Origin: Galerina marginata
Lineage: Eukaryota > Basidiomycota > Agaricomycetes > Agaricales > Galerinaceae
Assembly (NCBI GenBank): GCA_023014335.1
Contig: JAECYW010000005.1
Location: forward strand, 3,100,001 to 3,164,000
Direction: 5' to 3'
Length of the DNA stretch: 64,000 nt
Shown piece after piece: positions 35,639 to 47,730 of the stretch (within the stretch, counting starts at the first letter, position 1; each line of letters opens with the position of its first letter). The notes under the pieces are model-generated. The model saw only the letters and a program-made list of their open reading frames with translations, ran no database searches and was not told where the DNA came from. A program made the position numbers and the translations under genes.

Positions 35639-37600
35639 CGAGTAGGACGGCCGCGACGTATAGAGAACTCTGGGTGTTGGTGTCTCCCCTGCCTTAAGGA
35701 AGAAGATAAGAAATTGCTGATGCGACGGTTGAGGTGTCTGAGTAACCCATTCCTAGACATTTCTCGGCGGTATCTCGGCGAGGGATCGACGGACCGTCGG
35801 GGTTAGTGACCTTTCCGGGTTTCGAGGGCCGGATAAATCGATAATATTCTGCACGAGTAGTATGGCGAGTATGAGCATTCGCCCTACCGCAGCATAAAGA
35901 CTGCTAATCGCTACAAGACCAACAGAACAACACTGTTGGAAATCGAAGCACTGATGAAGTAAAACCCAAAGAATGATCGAGAGTGATAGCCAAGTCGGGG
36001 TTTTGGTAGCTCATTCTCCAACTTTTCGTTCCTGACGAGACCTGTCGAACGAAGCCATACCACCAACTTCAAAGCCTCGAAAGCATTAATATTGCAGGCG
36101 CTGAGGTTTAATAAACCAAGTTGTTAGAGTCCAGGTATTTTCAAATTCAAGAGAAGAGTCGCAGAGGCAAATTCAAAAAAAAAAAAGCATTGAAGACGTA
36201 TCGTTATCACCTTTCAGCCGCGTAACGGTTTAAGGTGTTGTACCTGACACACTTTGAGCTCTTCCTTCATCTGAATCCGGTATAACCTTTCCGAGTTCAA
36301 AGCCCAAGGCTGACGAATCTTACAGGAAGGGTGTATGAGGGAAGAGCACGATAGGACGGGTTAAATGAAGCACACCTTGAGGCTGAAGAGCAGAAGTGGG
36401 TTTGTTTAAGAATAAGAACTGAGATAGTCTGCCGAAGAAATTTGCATGAGAAATTTGGCAAGGTAGCATAAGTTAAACATGATAATTATACGTTTGACCC
36501 TTATTAGCGAGTGTCTGAAAAGAAACATTTCACGATGCTAAATAATCGATTACTGTGGAAGCCAACAGTAAGGCATGACCAGCAGATACTCACCATGCCT
36601 CCATGTCGGCGTGGAACAGGTGGGATAGACGAGGACAAAACGTCTCATTGGCAGTGGAGAAAGCACGGCGGGTGCCTTTTTACTGTCGAGTTGCACTATA
36701 AAATTTTGACGTTAGCAAGGAAACAAAAAAAAATGCGAAAGGAGGGGGGACATACTCGAGTACGATTGGGATTAGAGGTCGGCAGGATGGGCTAGGCCGT
36801 AGACGAACCGATCATCAGTGATAACGTCAATGGCGGTACACTAGGCTCGAACACCAAAAAGTGTAGTCCCGCAAGCGCCAGACTCTCACATGAGAGAAAG
36901 AGGTCCGTCATACGAGAGGCGGTAGCAGTGGATATATAGGAAATGGAAGGACTTCCATGTCGGAGATAACGGCTTTCTCCTCGTCGTGACTGTTGTACTA
37001 ATAGCCATTGACGTTCGAAGAGGGCGACAGCGGTGACGTGGCCAGCGACGTGGCCAGCGACGGGTTTGCTTGGAATAGGTACTGTCGCAATGAAGGATTC
37101 TCTGAAGTTTAAACGTGGCGACAACTGCAATCAGGTTAGAAGAGGCAAGGATTAAGGAGACGAAGCAAACATTCCATCCGAAGGTGGGAGCTCAAACCTG
37201 TCCAACAACACCGTCGATGATCGCGGTCCACGAAGGCCTGGCTAGATAAGAAGGCGTCAACATTAACAGAGTTGCAGTGACAATATCCAGGGCCTTGACG
37301 GACGAGATAAGGACACACTTCATTGAGAGCGTGGAATTCATGAGTCATGATGGCTTCAAGGCTGGAACGTTCATTATCAGTAAGAAAAAACTCGACTTTA
37401 AGGTGGCAGGACCAGCTTACCAAGATCTGAGCTTCAGAATGAAGGAGCTGAAGAGGTGACTAATTTAGTATGAAAGGTGTGCGTAAGTTATGTGATGGCC
37501 GACTCACAAGAGGTTAAATTCAGTAACGATTGCATTTTCCTTAATGATCGAGGTCAGAGGCCGTGTGCTTGGAAGGTACGAACTGCGAGAAGACACGAAC
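35639..37600. other. Unassigned region upstream of the tandem array
   Basis: Short frames on both strands with no recognisable domain. Near 37030-37060 a 12-bp motif, GACGTGGCCAGC, is repeated a little over twice. A poly-A run lies at about 36176-36186. Nothing here can be supported as a gene. Confidence 0.5.
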
Positions 37601-37610
37601 AATGTTAATG

Positions 37611-38560
37611 TCAGAAATTGAAACAGAGTGTTCGCCCCGCCCTGCTTGGACGTGAGGAAACTCCAAGAACTGAGCGGCTGTCCGGTGCACCTGGCGCATG
37701 AAGATCGGTTATAGAAACGAGAAATCCGTGCTCCTTTTGAGCAGGCTGGCTGGTAGGTGGAAGAAAAGCAAAAAGATAAAAAAGGTTGATTAACGTGATG
37801 GGATTAAATAAAGGTAACCACTTGCCCATGTCCAAGAATTGGTATGCATCGGCCTTAGTACATGGGAGTCGCATAGAGTATGCTATCTGGTCTTCGTAGA
37901 CGGCGTAGGCATTGTCGAACTGAGTGTATGTTGGGTAAGTTGAAGGTGTCGGTAGTAAACTGCAGGGCATGGGCGAACTCCACGACAGTGCTATTGGCAT
38001 CTAAACCTTTCACGGAGCTGTAGCCCCCGATTATTAATAACATATATAAAAGACGACAACTAAAAATACGTACGCGTCGCCAGCACCGAGATCCGTGAAC
38101 TTCAACACCCCTACAATCGACACGAGCTTTGACACGCGAGTAGCCGTATCTCCAACCGAGGTACATCACCGTATGCAGGGCAGGACGAAGGTCGTCGCTA
38201 GCTCGGCGCAAAGTTGTTGAAGCTGGCCGAGGACATAAAGGTCTCCACAGCGAACCCGATGGTCTATTAGGCCAATTAAGTCGAGGAGTCGATGTCGTCC
38301 AGCAGTTGCCCGCAAGCATGAAGTACACCCGTTTACCGTCATGCCTTCGAGTAGCAGAATGAGCGAGGGTCGTGAATTAAGCAACAGTTCACGCGTTCAC
38401 GATCGATTGGAGGTGAGGAAAGGAGGAGAATTTCGCAGAGCTTGTCATTAGACAGTGAAGTTGAAATAGAAGGCGAAATTTGGTATTTGAGCGCGCTTCT
38501 GCTTGAGCCGTCGGCATGGTGCTTGTCATGACAAGGCTCATGTGTAGTCAATGTTTGACG
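37611..38560 (-). pseudogene. Decayed unknown gene, tandem unit I
   Basis: Several overlapping minus-strand frames are pieces of one former gene. They include LLDLIGLIDHRVR, a CAELATTF block, a VSKLVSIVG-type block in a shifted frame, and a downstream piece KGLDANSTVVEFAHALQFTTDTFNLPNIHS / NAYAVYEDQIAYSMRLP. The same blocks occur in unit II (42.1-42.77 kb) and unit III (46.6-46.9 kb) with different indels, so the gene was duplicated and then broken separately. Function not recognised. Confidence 0.55.
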
Positions 38561-38839
38561 TTTTCACGTTAGACCTGGGGTGAAGGGAAGGGGGTACGGC
38601 GTAAGTATCACGTTTATTGCAATCCTCTGAACCGCAGGTCACGGAGGGGAAGTCGAAACGAGCTTTAGCGAAGCTGTCACCAACATAGACCCTACGTCGA
38701 TGGAGGAAACCTCAAGCAGATAGAGGGCAAAAAAACACAAGCCTTCTTGAATAGGATAGTGCAGTAATTTTTTGGCAGAACGGTGGTTCTGATAGTTAGG
38801 ATGTAAGGCAAGCAATATAGCTGGGACAATGACAGCTTA

Positions 38840-39060
38840 CTGGCGGCAAGGTCTATTCCTGGGGTTCGCGAATCCCAAGGGACGCGTCTTAGTAGGCACA
38901 ACGCGTCGGATGAGCAGGGGTGCGTCCTAGGTGCTTACAGTCGTCGGACACCGATGAGCTGGGTGCTTGTACATGTCGTGGTTTGGAAAATTTCAGACGA
39001 CGACGAGCGCAATGCGCATCAGCCGTGCTGAGGCTGAATTTGTGAAAAATCACGTGTGTT
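38840..39060 (-). pseudogene. Remnant of the DHTKD1-like 5' end, unit I
   Basis: Matches exon 1 and upstream flank of the functional gene: CTGGGGTTCGCGAATCCCAA at 38861-38880 parallels the SFGFRKP codons, followed by an ACGCGTCGGATGAG block, the AGACGACGACGAGC block and a CACGTG at 39051-39056. No open frame remains. Confidence 0.65.
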
Positions 39061-39239
39061 GTCAATCGATAACTGACTCTGAGTGACTGTCGATGTGGAT
39101 CGTATTCTGAGTCTTTGACCTTCATGAGGCATTCTGAGAACGACAGCCTGCTACAGTGCCGGAGGTTCATAATCCAAGAGCGGAACACAGGTACTCAAAG
39201 TGGAAATTTCGAGTACCAGTAACAGTTCCACTGCCTCCG

Positions 39240-41000
39240 AGTCATCTTGTCGTTTCAGCCTTGGTAGGTGGTTGAACTTTAATGTGGAACCTGTGCAGGC
39301 TTCAAATCGTTAATGCCTCCTTCTGGACGTTGTATTCTGGAAGAATCAACCTCTGGAGTGGGTATATTACATCCCTTATCTGTTTACTAAATGTGCTGGG
39401 AAGAAAGAGCGAGAGAGTGGCTCAGATCGTTGACTCCGCTCAGGTATTTAAACATCTCCTTCGACCCGATCTTCCAGTTCTGACGCTCTTACCCCTCTAC
39501 CCCTGCTCTATCCACTCTCCTACGGCTGGAAATAGCTTACTGTCACCATCGATTGATATCCTTTCTCCCAATTTCTGCGTTTTGAGGCTCAGAAGGTCCA
39601 AGCCCTTATTGCCGCGCAGAGATCGCGACGATGCCACGAGTTGAGTCGCTTATTGCAGGTTCTTTGGGACTTGCATACACCCAACTCTGGCGTATTCTAC
39701 ATCGCCTCAGTCCTGCGCTGCTGCGGGTCTGGATATCCGAAGCGCATTGCACCTTACCCACGGAATCGCTGCCAATCGCAGCCCACGTCAAATCTCTCTG
39801 ATTGATTCCCATTCTCTCAATCTCAATCAGCCTCACATTTGATGCACCGATATTGAGTTAGGGGTCAAGGTAATGTAACGAGTCTCAGCCTCTACCCGAT
39901 CTCTCAACCCTGCAATCCCTCTGATAGTCGTTCTTTTTCCATCCCTAGACGATCGCGCTTGATTCCGGACCATTACCTTGAACCCGCACTGCGTCGTTCT
40001 TTCTGGCTGGGTTTTCCAGATGGCTACTCGGATTTCGGAGTTGAAGCCTCATCTTTCGAGTGCTGCTGCCCTAATCTGATATGGGTATACATATGAGCCT
40101 AGCCAGCAGCCAACCAGCAACCGCATCGGCTCTATAAAAGCCTTCTGACTTTCAAACGTCTTCGTTCAAGCAACCTGACGTCGTGGTGTAGTTTGGTCAT
40201 TTCATATTTCGCAAACTCGAATTGCCAGTCTGAGCTATTTTCTGGCTGGATTCTTTCATGCGTACTCAGAATATGAGCTGGCGCCGTGTATCTAAATAGG
40301 CAGCCGTTCTATTCTGGTTTTTCCGAACCAATATTATCCAGCCAAAAATTGACTCGAACCCGCCCGTATTTCGGATCTCCGTCAGCTTTACAGCTGATAA
40401 ATATCTGTTTCCAGCACCGTCGTACGTATACGCGGTCCGATTCTACCCGCCAGCTTGTTCGATTTGTCCATCCTCGCTGGGTACCAGATATGTACCTGAC
40501 TTTCTCTGCGTTTTTTCTCCAATGCCTAGGCTCCTCGGCGACCTCGTGTACCATCCTGGCTAGATTTATTTGTCCAAATACTCAGATATAGGCGCGGAGC
40601 GTGTACTTTAAGTACAGGCTTCCGTCCTACTCTGATGACCTGGTTTTAGAATCTAGCCAAGAGTTTAACTCGACGCAGGAACTACGTAAACGCTCTGCCT
40701 TCAAAGCTTCACCTGCTTTAGTTCTAGTGTAACTGACTCACTTCACATCAGCTTATGTCCCTCCTGGGGGTTATTTTTTTGGCGGCAGATGGAATTAATT
40801 TTGCGATCACTCAGATGCCGTGCCATTTACATTCACTTCCTTATCACTGTTCATCGTCCAGCTTAATAACAAATAAAACTAGCTGCAATGAGCGGGACTG
40901 AAGTACCTACGACCTAAACTTAGATTGGGCTTAGTGTTTACCCACATTCACATTATCAAATATGTACTCCTAGTTTCCATTAGACGCGTTGACCTTCAAG
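39240..41000. repeat. Unit I spacer with diverged repeat modules
   Basis: Parallels 43600-45530 block by block: the CTCCGAGTC..CTTGTCGTTT block, a GTGCAGGCTT block, CTCTCTCAATC, a CTGGCTGG..TACTC module, and GTGTATCTA / GTGTACTTTAAGTAC cores. No gene recognised. Confidence 0.65.
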
Positions 41001-41152
41001 TCAAGGAGCTTAATTTAAGGAGACGACAATCCCAAGAGTGAATCAAACGCATATGAGGTCTAGGCGTGAGGTTTCACTTTCGAAGTCCACGTATATTCTT
41101 GTCTATCACTAACCACAAACCCCTTTTCACTCATAACATACCATCGCCCTCG
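40974..41152 (+). promoter_or_regulatory. Conserved upstream region of PPxY copy B
   Basis: Shares CATTAGACGC, AAGGAGCTTAATTTAAGGAG, GAGGTTTCAC.TTC and CTCATAACATACCATCG with the upstream DNA of copy C, and more weakly with copy A. Confidence 0.6.
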
Positions 41153-41839
41153 ATGTTTATCCACAAGACTACGGCGACACCGCCTTCTTCTTCTCTGCTC
41201 ACCAGAGAAGGCCCGATCGATCTATCCGATCATCCATTGTGGGCTATGTTCATCCTCTTGTCATTTGGCATTTTTGTAATGGGCTTGATGTTCGCATCAA
41301 CGTGGTTTGTGGAGAGAAGCGCTAGAGCGAGGCAAAGGGGTCTACAATTATCAGCTCAAGTGCGTGTGCCTGAAGCCAGAGACGATCAGCGGCATGCGCC
41401 AGATACGAGACCTTCACGTAGTACACAATCGCCGAGGAGCAGCGGTGGTTGTGAAACTCGGCACGAACGAACGCGGCAAGCAACAGCGAACATCCGCCCA
41501 GGAACCACCGAGCCCCGTGGGACGCATACATGCCATGTGCGCGATGGCGTTCCTTCACCTCCGCCTGCTTATAGCTCTCTCGAGCCTATTGTCCAACCGA
41601 CGCCGAGGACCGCACTCCTCGCCGCTGCGCCTCCAATTCTATACGGAGTACCTGCTGTACACCTCGACTCATCCAATCCTCCGTTTGAAATACTCTCAGT
41701 ACGCCTTCAAGAATGCGATCAAATTGACCAGCTGAATGCAAGCGATCCACGCGACGAACAAGGCTACACCCCTCGGCGTGATAGATTATTCCATCTAGCC
41801 GCGACGTTTAGACAGCCGCAGAGGTTGGACGGAAGGTAA
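41153..41839 (+). CDS. PPxY-motif single-pass membrane protein, copy B
   Basis: 228 residues, no intron. The start is set at ATG 41153 because that Met aligns with the starts of copies A and C; the frame is also open from an ATG at 41066. A short Ser/Thr/Pro N-terminus leads into one TM helix (about residues 28-50: LWAMFILLSFGIFVMGLMFA). A basic segment, RSARARQRG, predicts the rest is cytosolic. The tail is Arg/Pro/Thr-rich with a PPPAY motif at about 136-140, the kind of sequence bound by WW domains of NEDD4/Rsp5-type ubiquitin ligases. Conserved blocks YGVPAVHLD, EILSVRLQECDQI and PRRDRLFHLAATFRQPQRL follow. A role as a membrane adaptor for a ubiquitin ligase is an inference from this layout; I do not recognise a named family. 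It lies in a tandem ~4.5-kb duplication with copy C. Confidence 0.8.
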   Translation: MFIHKTTATPPSSSLLTREGPIDLSDHPLWAMFILLSFGIFVMGLMFASTWFVERSARARQRGLQLSAQVRVPEARDDQRHAPDTRPSRSTQSPRSSGGCETRHERTRQATANIRPGTTEPRGTHTCHVRDGVPSPPPAYSSLEPIVQPTPRTALLAAAPPILYGVPAVHLDSSNPPFEILSVRLQECDQIDQLNASDPRDEQGYTPRRDRLFHLAATFRQPQRLDGR

Positions 41840-42770
41840 GAATGGGTTACGAAAGACATGAATAATGTTGCTGCAAGAACTCCCAAAGTCCTTCCTACTT
41901 CGCCCCTACGCAGATTTTCAATGTGGGCTCCGTGTTTTCCGTGTTTAGACTTGAGGAAGGGATTGAAAACGACGAGGAAGTTTTGGGCTGGCTGGCTTGT
42001 ACCTGGAGAGGAAAAGAAAGAAAAGTCAAAATCGAATAGGTGACAAGATGTCGTTGAAATGAACAAATAGCTTACCCTATGTCCACAAAAAGTTGTCCAC
42101 CTGGTTCAAAGTACGCCAGGCAAGTTCTCGGCCTTGGTACAAGTCGCCGAAGTATGCCATCCTGCCCTCGAACATGACGAACATGGACCTTGTCAAACTG
42201 GTATAACGGTTTATATACAGGGTAAGTCGGAGATCTCGGTCGTAAAGCACAGGGTCAGGCGAACTTCAGAGGAATGGTACTTGCATCCAAACCTTTCGTG
42301 CAGCTATAACTCTAGTTATGAGAATGTAAATAAAAATCAATGACCAAACATACGTACATGTCCCAAACACCAATGCCAGCTCTTGCTTCAACTCCCCACA
42401 ATCGACACGAGTTTTGACACCACGAATAGCTGGATCTCCAGCCGCAGTGGCCGTCTGACGCGGCAGGCAAATGTAGTCGCGAGTTCTGTATAACATTCGC
42501 TGATATGGGCCCAGTAAATCAGGTCTTCGAGGCGAACTCGATGGTCTGCTGGGCCAATCAAGTCGAGAAGCAGACAGCATCCAGTGCCGCATGCTACAAA
42601 CGTCGTAAACAAGCGAAGCTTTGCGATCGAGTGAAGGAAATATGAAGGGACGGCCGTGGAGGAAGGAGGGGAGGAAGGAAAAGTCGTAGCGCTTGTCACT
42701 GGACAGGGAAGTTGAGGTGGAAGACGATATCAGGTACGGGAGCGTGCTGCTTCTTTGGCCGTCGGTGTGT
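41840..42770 (-). pseudogene. Decayed unknown gene, tandem unit II
   Basis: Best-preserved copy of the unknown gene: one frame reads CGTGCCLLLDLIGPADHRVRLEDLIYWAHISE, then CYTELATTFACRVRRPLRLEIQ, then LFVVSKLVSIVG before a stop, with a possible donor at GTACGT near 42355. The matching block in unit I continues GVLKFTDLGAGD, suggesting what was lost here. It cannot be read as a complete gene. Confidence 0.55.
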
Positions 42771-43249
42771 TTCTTGTTATGCTGAGGTTCATCGTCTCGG
42801 TAAAGGCTTTACAAGGGGTCCGCGACTCGTTGTAGGTTCGATACGTTGTATGGGCAGGGGCGCGGCGCGTTTCTGCTTGGCTCATCGGTGTGGTTCTTGT
42901 AATGACGAGCTTCATGTGCAGTCAATGCATGTCGTTTTCAGGTTAGACTGGGGGGTGGGTACAGCGAGTATCAAGTTAATGGCAATCCTCTGAGTTGCAG
43001 GTCATGGAGGGGAAGTCGAAACTAGCATCGGAAGACGTACCTTCACCGACAATAGCTGGTCTACACTCCACATGTATCATATGTCGATGGAGCAACTCTC
43101 TAACGGATAGAGGCTAAGAAAGCCGGGGCTGTCTTGAGTGAGATATCGCAGTCGTTCCTCGGCATGACGGTGGTTGGATTCTGATAGTTAGATGTAAGGC
43201 AAGCAATGTAGAAGGGCAACGATCAAGAAGGAGGACAATCGGGAAAGGC

Positions 43250-43470
43250 CATTACACAGGGTTGACCAGACCCAGACGACGGTCTTCGTAGGCTCGAGGC
43301 GTTTCAAGAGCAAGGGTGTGGCCTAAGTGCATACAGTCTTTGAACGCCGGTCCAGCCAGAGAAAAAACACGTCGGTGCAAGATATGTAGGAATCGTAGGT
43401 AGCGAGTGCTGTCAATGAAAACATGGAAAACCAATTTCAAAATTTGTGCGAAAAATGAGTCACGTGGAGT
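43250..43470 (-). pseudogene. Remnant of the DHTKD1-like 5' end, unit II
   Basis: Matches exon 1 and flank of the functional gene, including the CATACAGTCTTTG..C block near 43330, CACGTCGGTGCAAGATA near 43368 (compare CGTCCGTGCAAGATAA in the gene), and CACGTG at 43461-43466. Frame lost. Confidence 0.65.
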
Positions 43471-43599
43471 GATTGATAACGGGCACCACAAATGCACTGA
43501 GGTGATTTTATTGCTTGACCTTCATCCTACTCACGAGGCATTCTGACGACAGCCTGCTACAGTAACAGACGAACCAAGATCTAGAACACAGGTACTCAA

Positions 43600-45530
43600 G
43601 TGGAAATTCGAATAACAATTCCACTCCCTCCGAGTCCCCTTGTCGTTTGAACCTTGGTCACATTGAATTTGTGATTATGTGCAGGCTTTGAATCAGGCTT
43701 CCTTTTGGACTTTGTACCCTGGATCAGTTGGTCTCTGGGGTCTGTATGTTACATCCCATGTCTGTTTATTAACTGTGCTGTGAAGAAAAGCGAGCGAGGT
43801 ACCCAGATTTCCGATGTCAGGTATTTAAACATTTCCATCAATCCGATCTTCCAGTTCTGACAATCTTATCCTTTAGCGCTGCTCTAGCTGCTCTCTTATG
43901 GCTGGCCATATCTTACTGTCAACATCGATTGGTATTCTCTTTCCCGATTTCTGCATTTCGAGATCCAGAAGATCCAACATCCTCCTTGTCGCGCAGAGAT
44001 TGTGAAGATGCCTCGAGTTGCGTGGTTTATTGTTGGTTCTTTGGGACCTGGATACACCCAACTCTAGTGCATTGATTCATTTATGCAGTCCTGCGCGGCT
44101 GCGAATCTGGATACCTCAAGTGCATTGCACCTTACCCACGGAATTCCTAACAATCGCACCCTCGTCAAATCCGATCTCCTCCCCCTCAATCGGCCTCATC
44201 CTCGATGCATCAATATTGAGCTAGTGATAAAGGTAATGTACCTGGGATTTGCCTGTCTACTCGATCTCTTGGAAACCTGCAATCGCTCTGATATCCATCT
44301 TTTTTCCATCCCTAGACGATCGCGCTCGAATCGGAACCATCGCTTTGGAGTCGGGAATGCGCAGTTCTTTCTGGCTGGGCTTCCGGGTTGGCATACTCAG
44401 ATTTTGAAGTTGAAGCCTCATCTTTTGAGTGCTATTGCTCTAGTCTGATATCCACGAAGCCACAAAAAGCCAGCCAACAACCAACCCGCAACCGCATTAG
44501 CTCCAAAATCCCTCGAGCTTTCAAAATTCTTCGTTCAAACCATGCGACGCTGTGGTTCAGTTTATTCGTTTCATACTTTGCGAACCTAACTTGCCAGGTT
44601 AGGTCGTATTTCTGGCTGGATTCCGTCAGACATACTCAGAATAGAAGCTAGCACCGTGTATCTACAGGTAGCCTTTCTATTCCGGTCGCCTCTGCTGGGT
44701 TAAGGTCCAGCCAAAGTCGATTTGGTCCCTGCCCTGTATTTCATTTCCTCCAGCTTTACTCCCGACGAATCTCTGGCTCCGAGCACCCATTATACACACT
44801 CCAATCCTACCTGCCAGCTTGTTCGATTTATTCATCCTGGCTAGGGTCCCAAATCTTTCTCTTTATTTTCCTGCAACACGTAGACTCCACAGCGCCCTCG
44901 TGTGTCCACTGGCTAGATTTTCTGGTTCAGATACTCAGATATTGGGGCGGAACATGTACGTTAAGTACAAACTTCCGTCCTACTCTGATACTATAGGCTG
45001 TGATGCCAAAGAAATGTCTAGCCATAAGTCCTGGTCGACGCAGGAACTCTGTAAACGCTCCTTTCTCACCTGCGATTGACCTCTGAATGTTTTGCTTTTC
45101 TCTCCTAAGTAAGTATAGCCGATGCCCTTCGCACCAGTTTATGTCGCTACTTGCGGGATTTTTTTTGGCCATGGATTGAATTAACTTTGCGGTCACTCAG
45201 ATAGCATGCCATTGGTATTCACTACCCCCTTCAAGGGTCCATCATCGAAGATCACTTTTGCTTCTCAAATTAGTGTGAAACCCGGCTTCTGTCTTTACCA
45301 TCAAACTGTCCATCGTCCATTCCCTTGCGTTCGTAGGTAATCGCACTGGCGAAGTAGTTCACTATTATCAATCGTAATTCAGCCCTCCTTTGTTGGTTCC
45401 GCCTTAATAACAAAATAAATTTAGCAGGAATAAGTGGGACTGAAGTACCTACAACTTGAACGTAGTATACACTCTGCCTCGCGTTTGCCCGCACTCGCGT
45501 TATGATTATCAGGTACTCCAGTTTAATTTC
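43600..45530. repeat. Unit II spacer with diverged repeat modules
   Basis: Paralog of 39240-41000. Contains CTTTCTGGCTGGGCTTCC near 44370, ATTTCTGGCTGGATTCC near 44610, and GTGTATCTACAGG near 44655. No gene recognised. Confidence 0.65.
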
Positions 45531-45713
45531 TATTAGATGCATTGGATTTCGAGTTAAGGAGCTTAATTTAGGGAGCTAACAGACCGAACTCAATCAAACG
45601 AGGACATGGGCGGATATGGTGAGGTTTCAGTTTCAAAGTATACATATGTTCTTGTCTATCAGTAGCTTTGTCACCCTAGCCAGGCCCCTTTCCGCTCATA
45701 ACATACCATTGCG
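45529..45713 (+). promoter_or_regulatory. Conserved upstream region of PPxY copy C
   Basis: CTATTAGATGCATTGG, AAGGAGCTTAATTTAGGGAG, GAGGTTTCAGTTTCAAAGTA and CCGCTCATAACATACCATTG, in the same order and spacing as before copies A and B. Confidence 0.6.
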
Positions 45714-46355
45714 ATGGGCATCTGCAAGACTGCGTTGACATTGTCATCGCCTTCTTCTTCTCTGCTCGCCCGAGCAGCGGAAGAAGACTCTCAACAGCCA
45801 GACAAACATCCATTGACGATCATGGCCTACGTCTTGGCACTGGGCGTTTATTTACTTGTCTCAGGGTTCGCGGTAGAGTGGCTTGCGAGGAGAAACACAA
45901 GAAAAGCCAGAGAAAGGGAAAGAGATCCACCATTACCGGCGCCTGAAGCCGAGAATGATCAGCAGCGGGCGCCAGATACGACTCCAGCGAATATCCGCTC
46001 AGGAATCACCGAGCAGCAAGAGACGCATACACCTACACCCCACGTGCGCGACGGTGCTCCTTCACCACCGCCTGCTTATAACTCTCTTGAGACTCTTCTC
46101 CAACCGGGATCGAGGATCGCTGCACCTGCTCTCCTCGATGCTGCGCCTCTAGATCTATACGGGATACCTGCAGCACACCTCAACCCATCCAATTCTCCGG
46201 GTGAGTTACTCGCTGTACAGCTTCAAGAAGGCGACCGAATTGGCTACCTGAACGCAAACGGCCAATCAGAAGAACACGGCTCCACCCCTCGACGCGATAG
46301 GTTGTTCTACCTAGCCGCGAGGTTTAGACAGCCGGACAGGTTGCACGAAAGGTGA
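45714..46355 (+). CDS. PPxY-motif single-pass membrane protein, copy C
   Basis: 213 residues, no intron. Same plan as copy B: Ser-rich N-terminus, one TM helix (about residues 35-56, TIMAYVLALGVYLLVSGFAVEWL), basic stop-transfer RRNTRKARERER, then a disordered tail with PPPAYNSLE at about 118-126. The tail keeps blocks LYGIPAAHLNPSNSPGELL, VQLQEGDRIGYLNANG and PRRDRLFYLAARFRQPDRL. The TM sequence differs strongly from copies A and B, while the PPxY block and C-terminal blocks are nearly unchanged, so the cytosolic tail looks like the constrained part. Function unknown; WW-domain binding is inferred. Confidence 0.8.
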   Translation: MGICKTALTLSSPSSSLLARAAEEDSQQPDKHPLTIMAYVLALGVYLLVSGFAVEWLARRNTRKARERERDPPLPAPEAENDQQRAPDTTPANIRSGITEQQETHTPTPHVRDGAPSPPPAYNSLETLLQPGSRIAAPALLDAAPLDLYGIPAAHLNPSNSPGELLAVQLQEGDRIGYLNANGQSEEHGSTPRRDRLFYLAARFRQPDRLHER

Positions 46356-47000
46356 TTATGGGCTGTAAAGGACATGAGCAATGTTACTGCAAGAACTCCC
46401 GAGAAGATGAATGTACAAACCTGTCGTTTCAACTCCGTCCTGTCGTACTTGAGCTTGAGAAAGGATCGGTTAACTTGACGAGGAAGTCGGCGGCCTTATG
46501 GGATCGGCTGGCTTGTAGCTGAAAAGAAAGACAAGGGAAATAGAAATCGTATGAATAGCATTGAATTAAAACACACAGCTCACCCCACGTCCAAGAATTC
46601 CTCTGCCTAGTCTATACATCGCCGAAGTATGCCTTCGGACTGTCGTAGATGACGCAGGAGCCGTCGAAGTAGTAGTACAGCATGGTGCATACTGGCCATG
46701 TCGAAGGTGTCGGTAGCAATTCTCAGCTTACAGGTACGGATGAACTTCAGAACCGCGAAACACGCATCCAGAGTACGGTAGATCTGTAGCCCGTTATTAT
46801 CAGTAATACAATAACAATAACAAGGATCAAGGACAATATTTAGATACCAGCCCAAAGCCCTAATACAAGCTTCAGCAATCAATGCAAGCTCTAACCACGA
46901 GCGGCCGCGTCAGAGTCGTCAACTGGCGCCGTCACCGCGTTTCGCATGCTAAAGATCATTTACAAGGGTCAAGCCCCCTGGGCGAGTCATCGATGCTGGC
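46356..47000 (-). pseudogene. Decayed unknown gene, tandem unit III
   Basis: GCAATGTTACTGCAAGAACTCC near 46378 repeats the start of unit II (41869). ATTGCTACCGACACCTTCGAC (minus, near 46720) matches the TTDTFNLPN-coding block of unit I. Only fragments remain. Confidence 0.5.
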
Positions 47001-47730
47001 GTAAGGCGCGAAGCTCCGGGTCGTCGCGGGCTGCAGCGAGATCAAGGCCTGCGGCGGCGATGAAGACGGGATGGGGATGTTGTCTGACAGTTAGTGGTGC
47101 CTACACCATCAACCACTTGCACGCATGTATAGTGCCATCGACTATTCAAGAAGATTGAGAAAGGATCGTGTGGAGGGAGACGAAAAGAAGGGCCTTAAAA
47201 TGAGGGAAGGAAAGAGGAAGAATGGTCGCAGCGTTTGTTGGCAGGGAAGCAGGGATGAAAGACGACGTCCTCGTAGTGTAAGGTTGATGTTCATGTTTCG
47301 GCGTTGAACATTGAAATCTTGATGTTGGGATGGAGGGAGGAGATAGGTGCGACGGCCTGCTTGTTGCGATCTTCTGAATCGCGGGTCACGGAGGGGAAGT
47401 AGGAGCGACGTCAATGAAGGTATCACACCTCTACCTTCCACCGCCAGCTCATCCAAATACACGGTATGCAGACAGAGGAGGCAAGCAGCTGCGATTTCCG
47501 CGACGGCGAAAGACGGCCTCTTCCTCCACCTCAGCCTCGTATAATGCCACTTCTGGTCGGCACAAATTCCTCCATTCGAAGACCAAACCCCATTTACACA
47601 AGGTTGAAGCATCTCCGTATACTATCAACACTCGGAAGGGAGCATTTCTCTAGGCAAGAAACCAGAGTCAGGTACATAATTAAGAAGCAAGTCGCAGCGC
47701 TTACAGTTGAAAGACACGATTCTTGCGATC
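47001..47730. other. Unassigned part of unit III
   Basis: A 156-codon minus-strand frame (47142-47612) has no recognisable domain. A GCGGGTCACGGAGGGGAAGT block near 47381 recurs as GCAGGTCACGGAGGGGAAGT near 38636 and GCAGGTCATGGAGGGGAAGT near 43000, confirming the tandem units. Confidence 0.5.

Noticed and set aside
42830..42850. tRNA B-box-like GGTTCGATAC
   Set aside because: No cloverleaf arms or A-box at the right distance.
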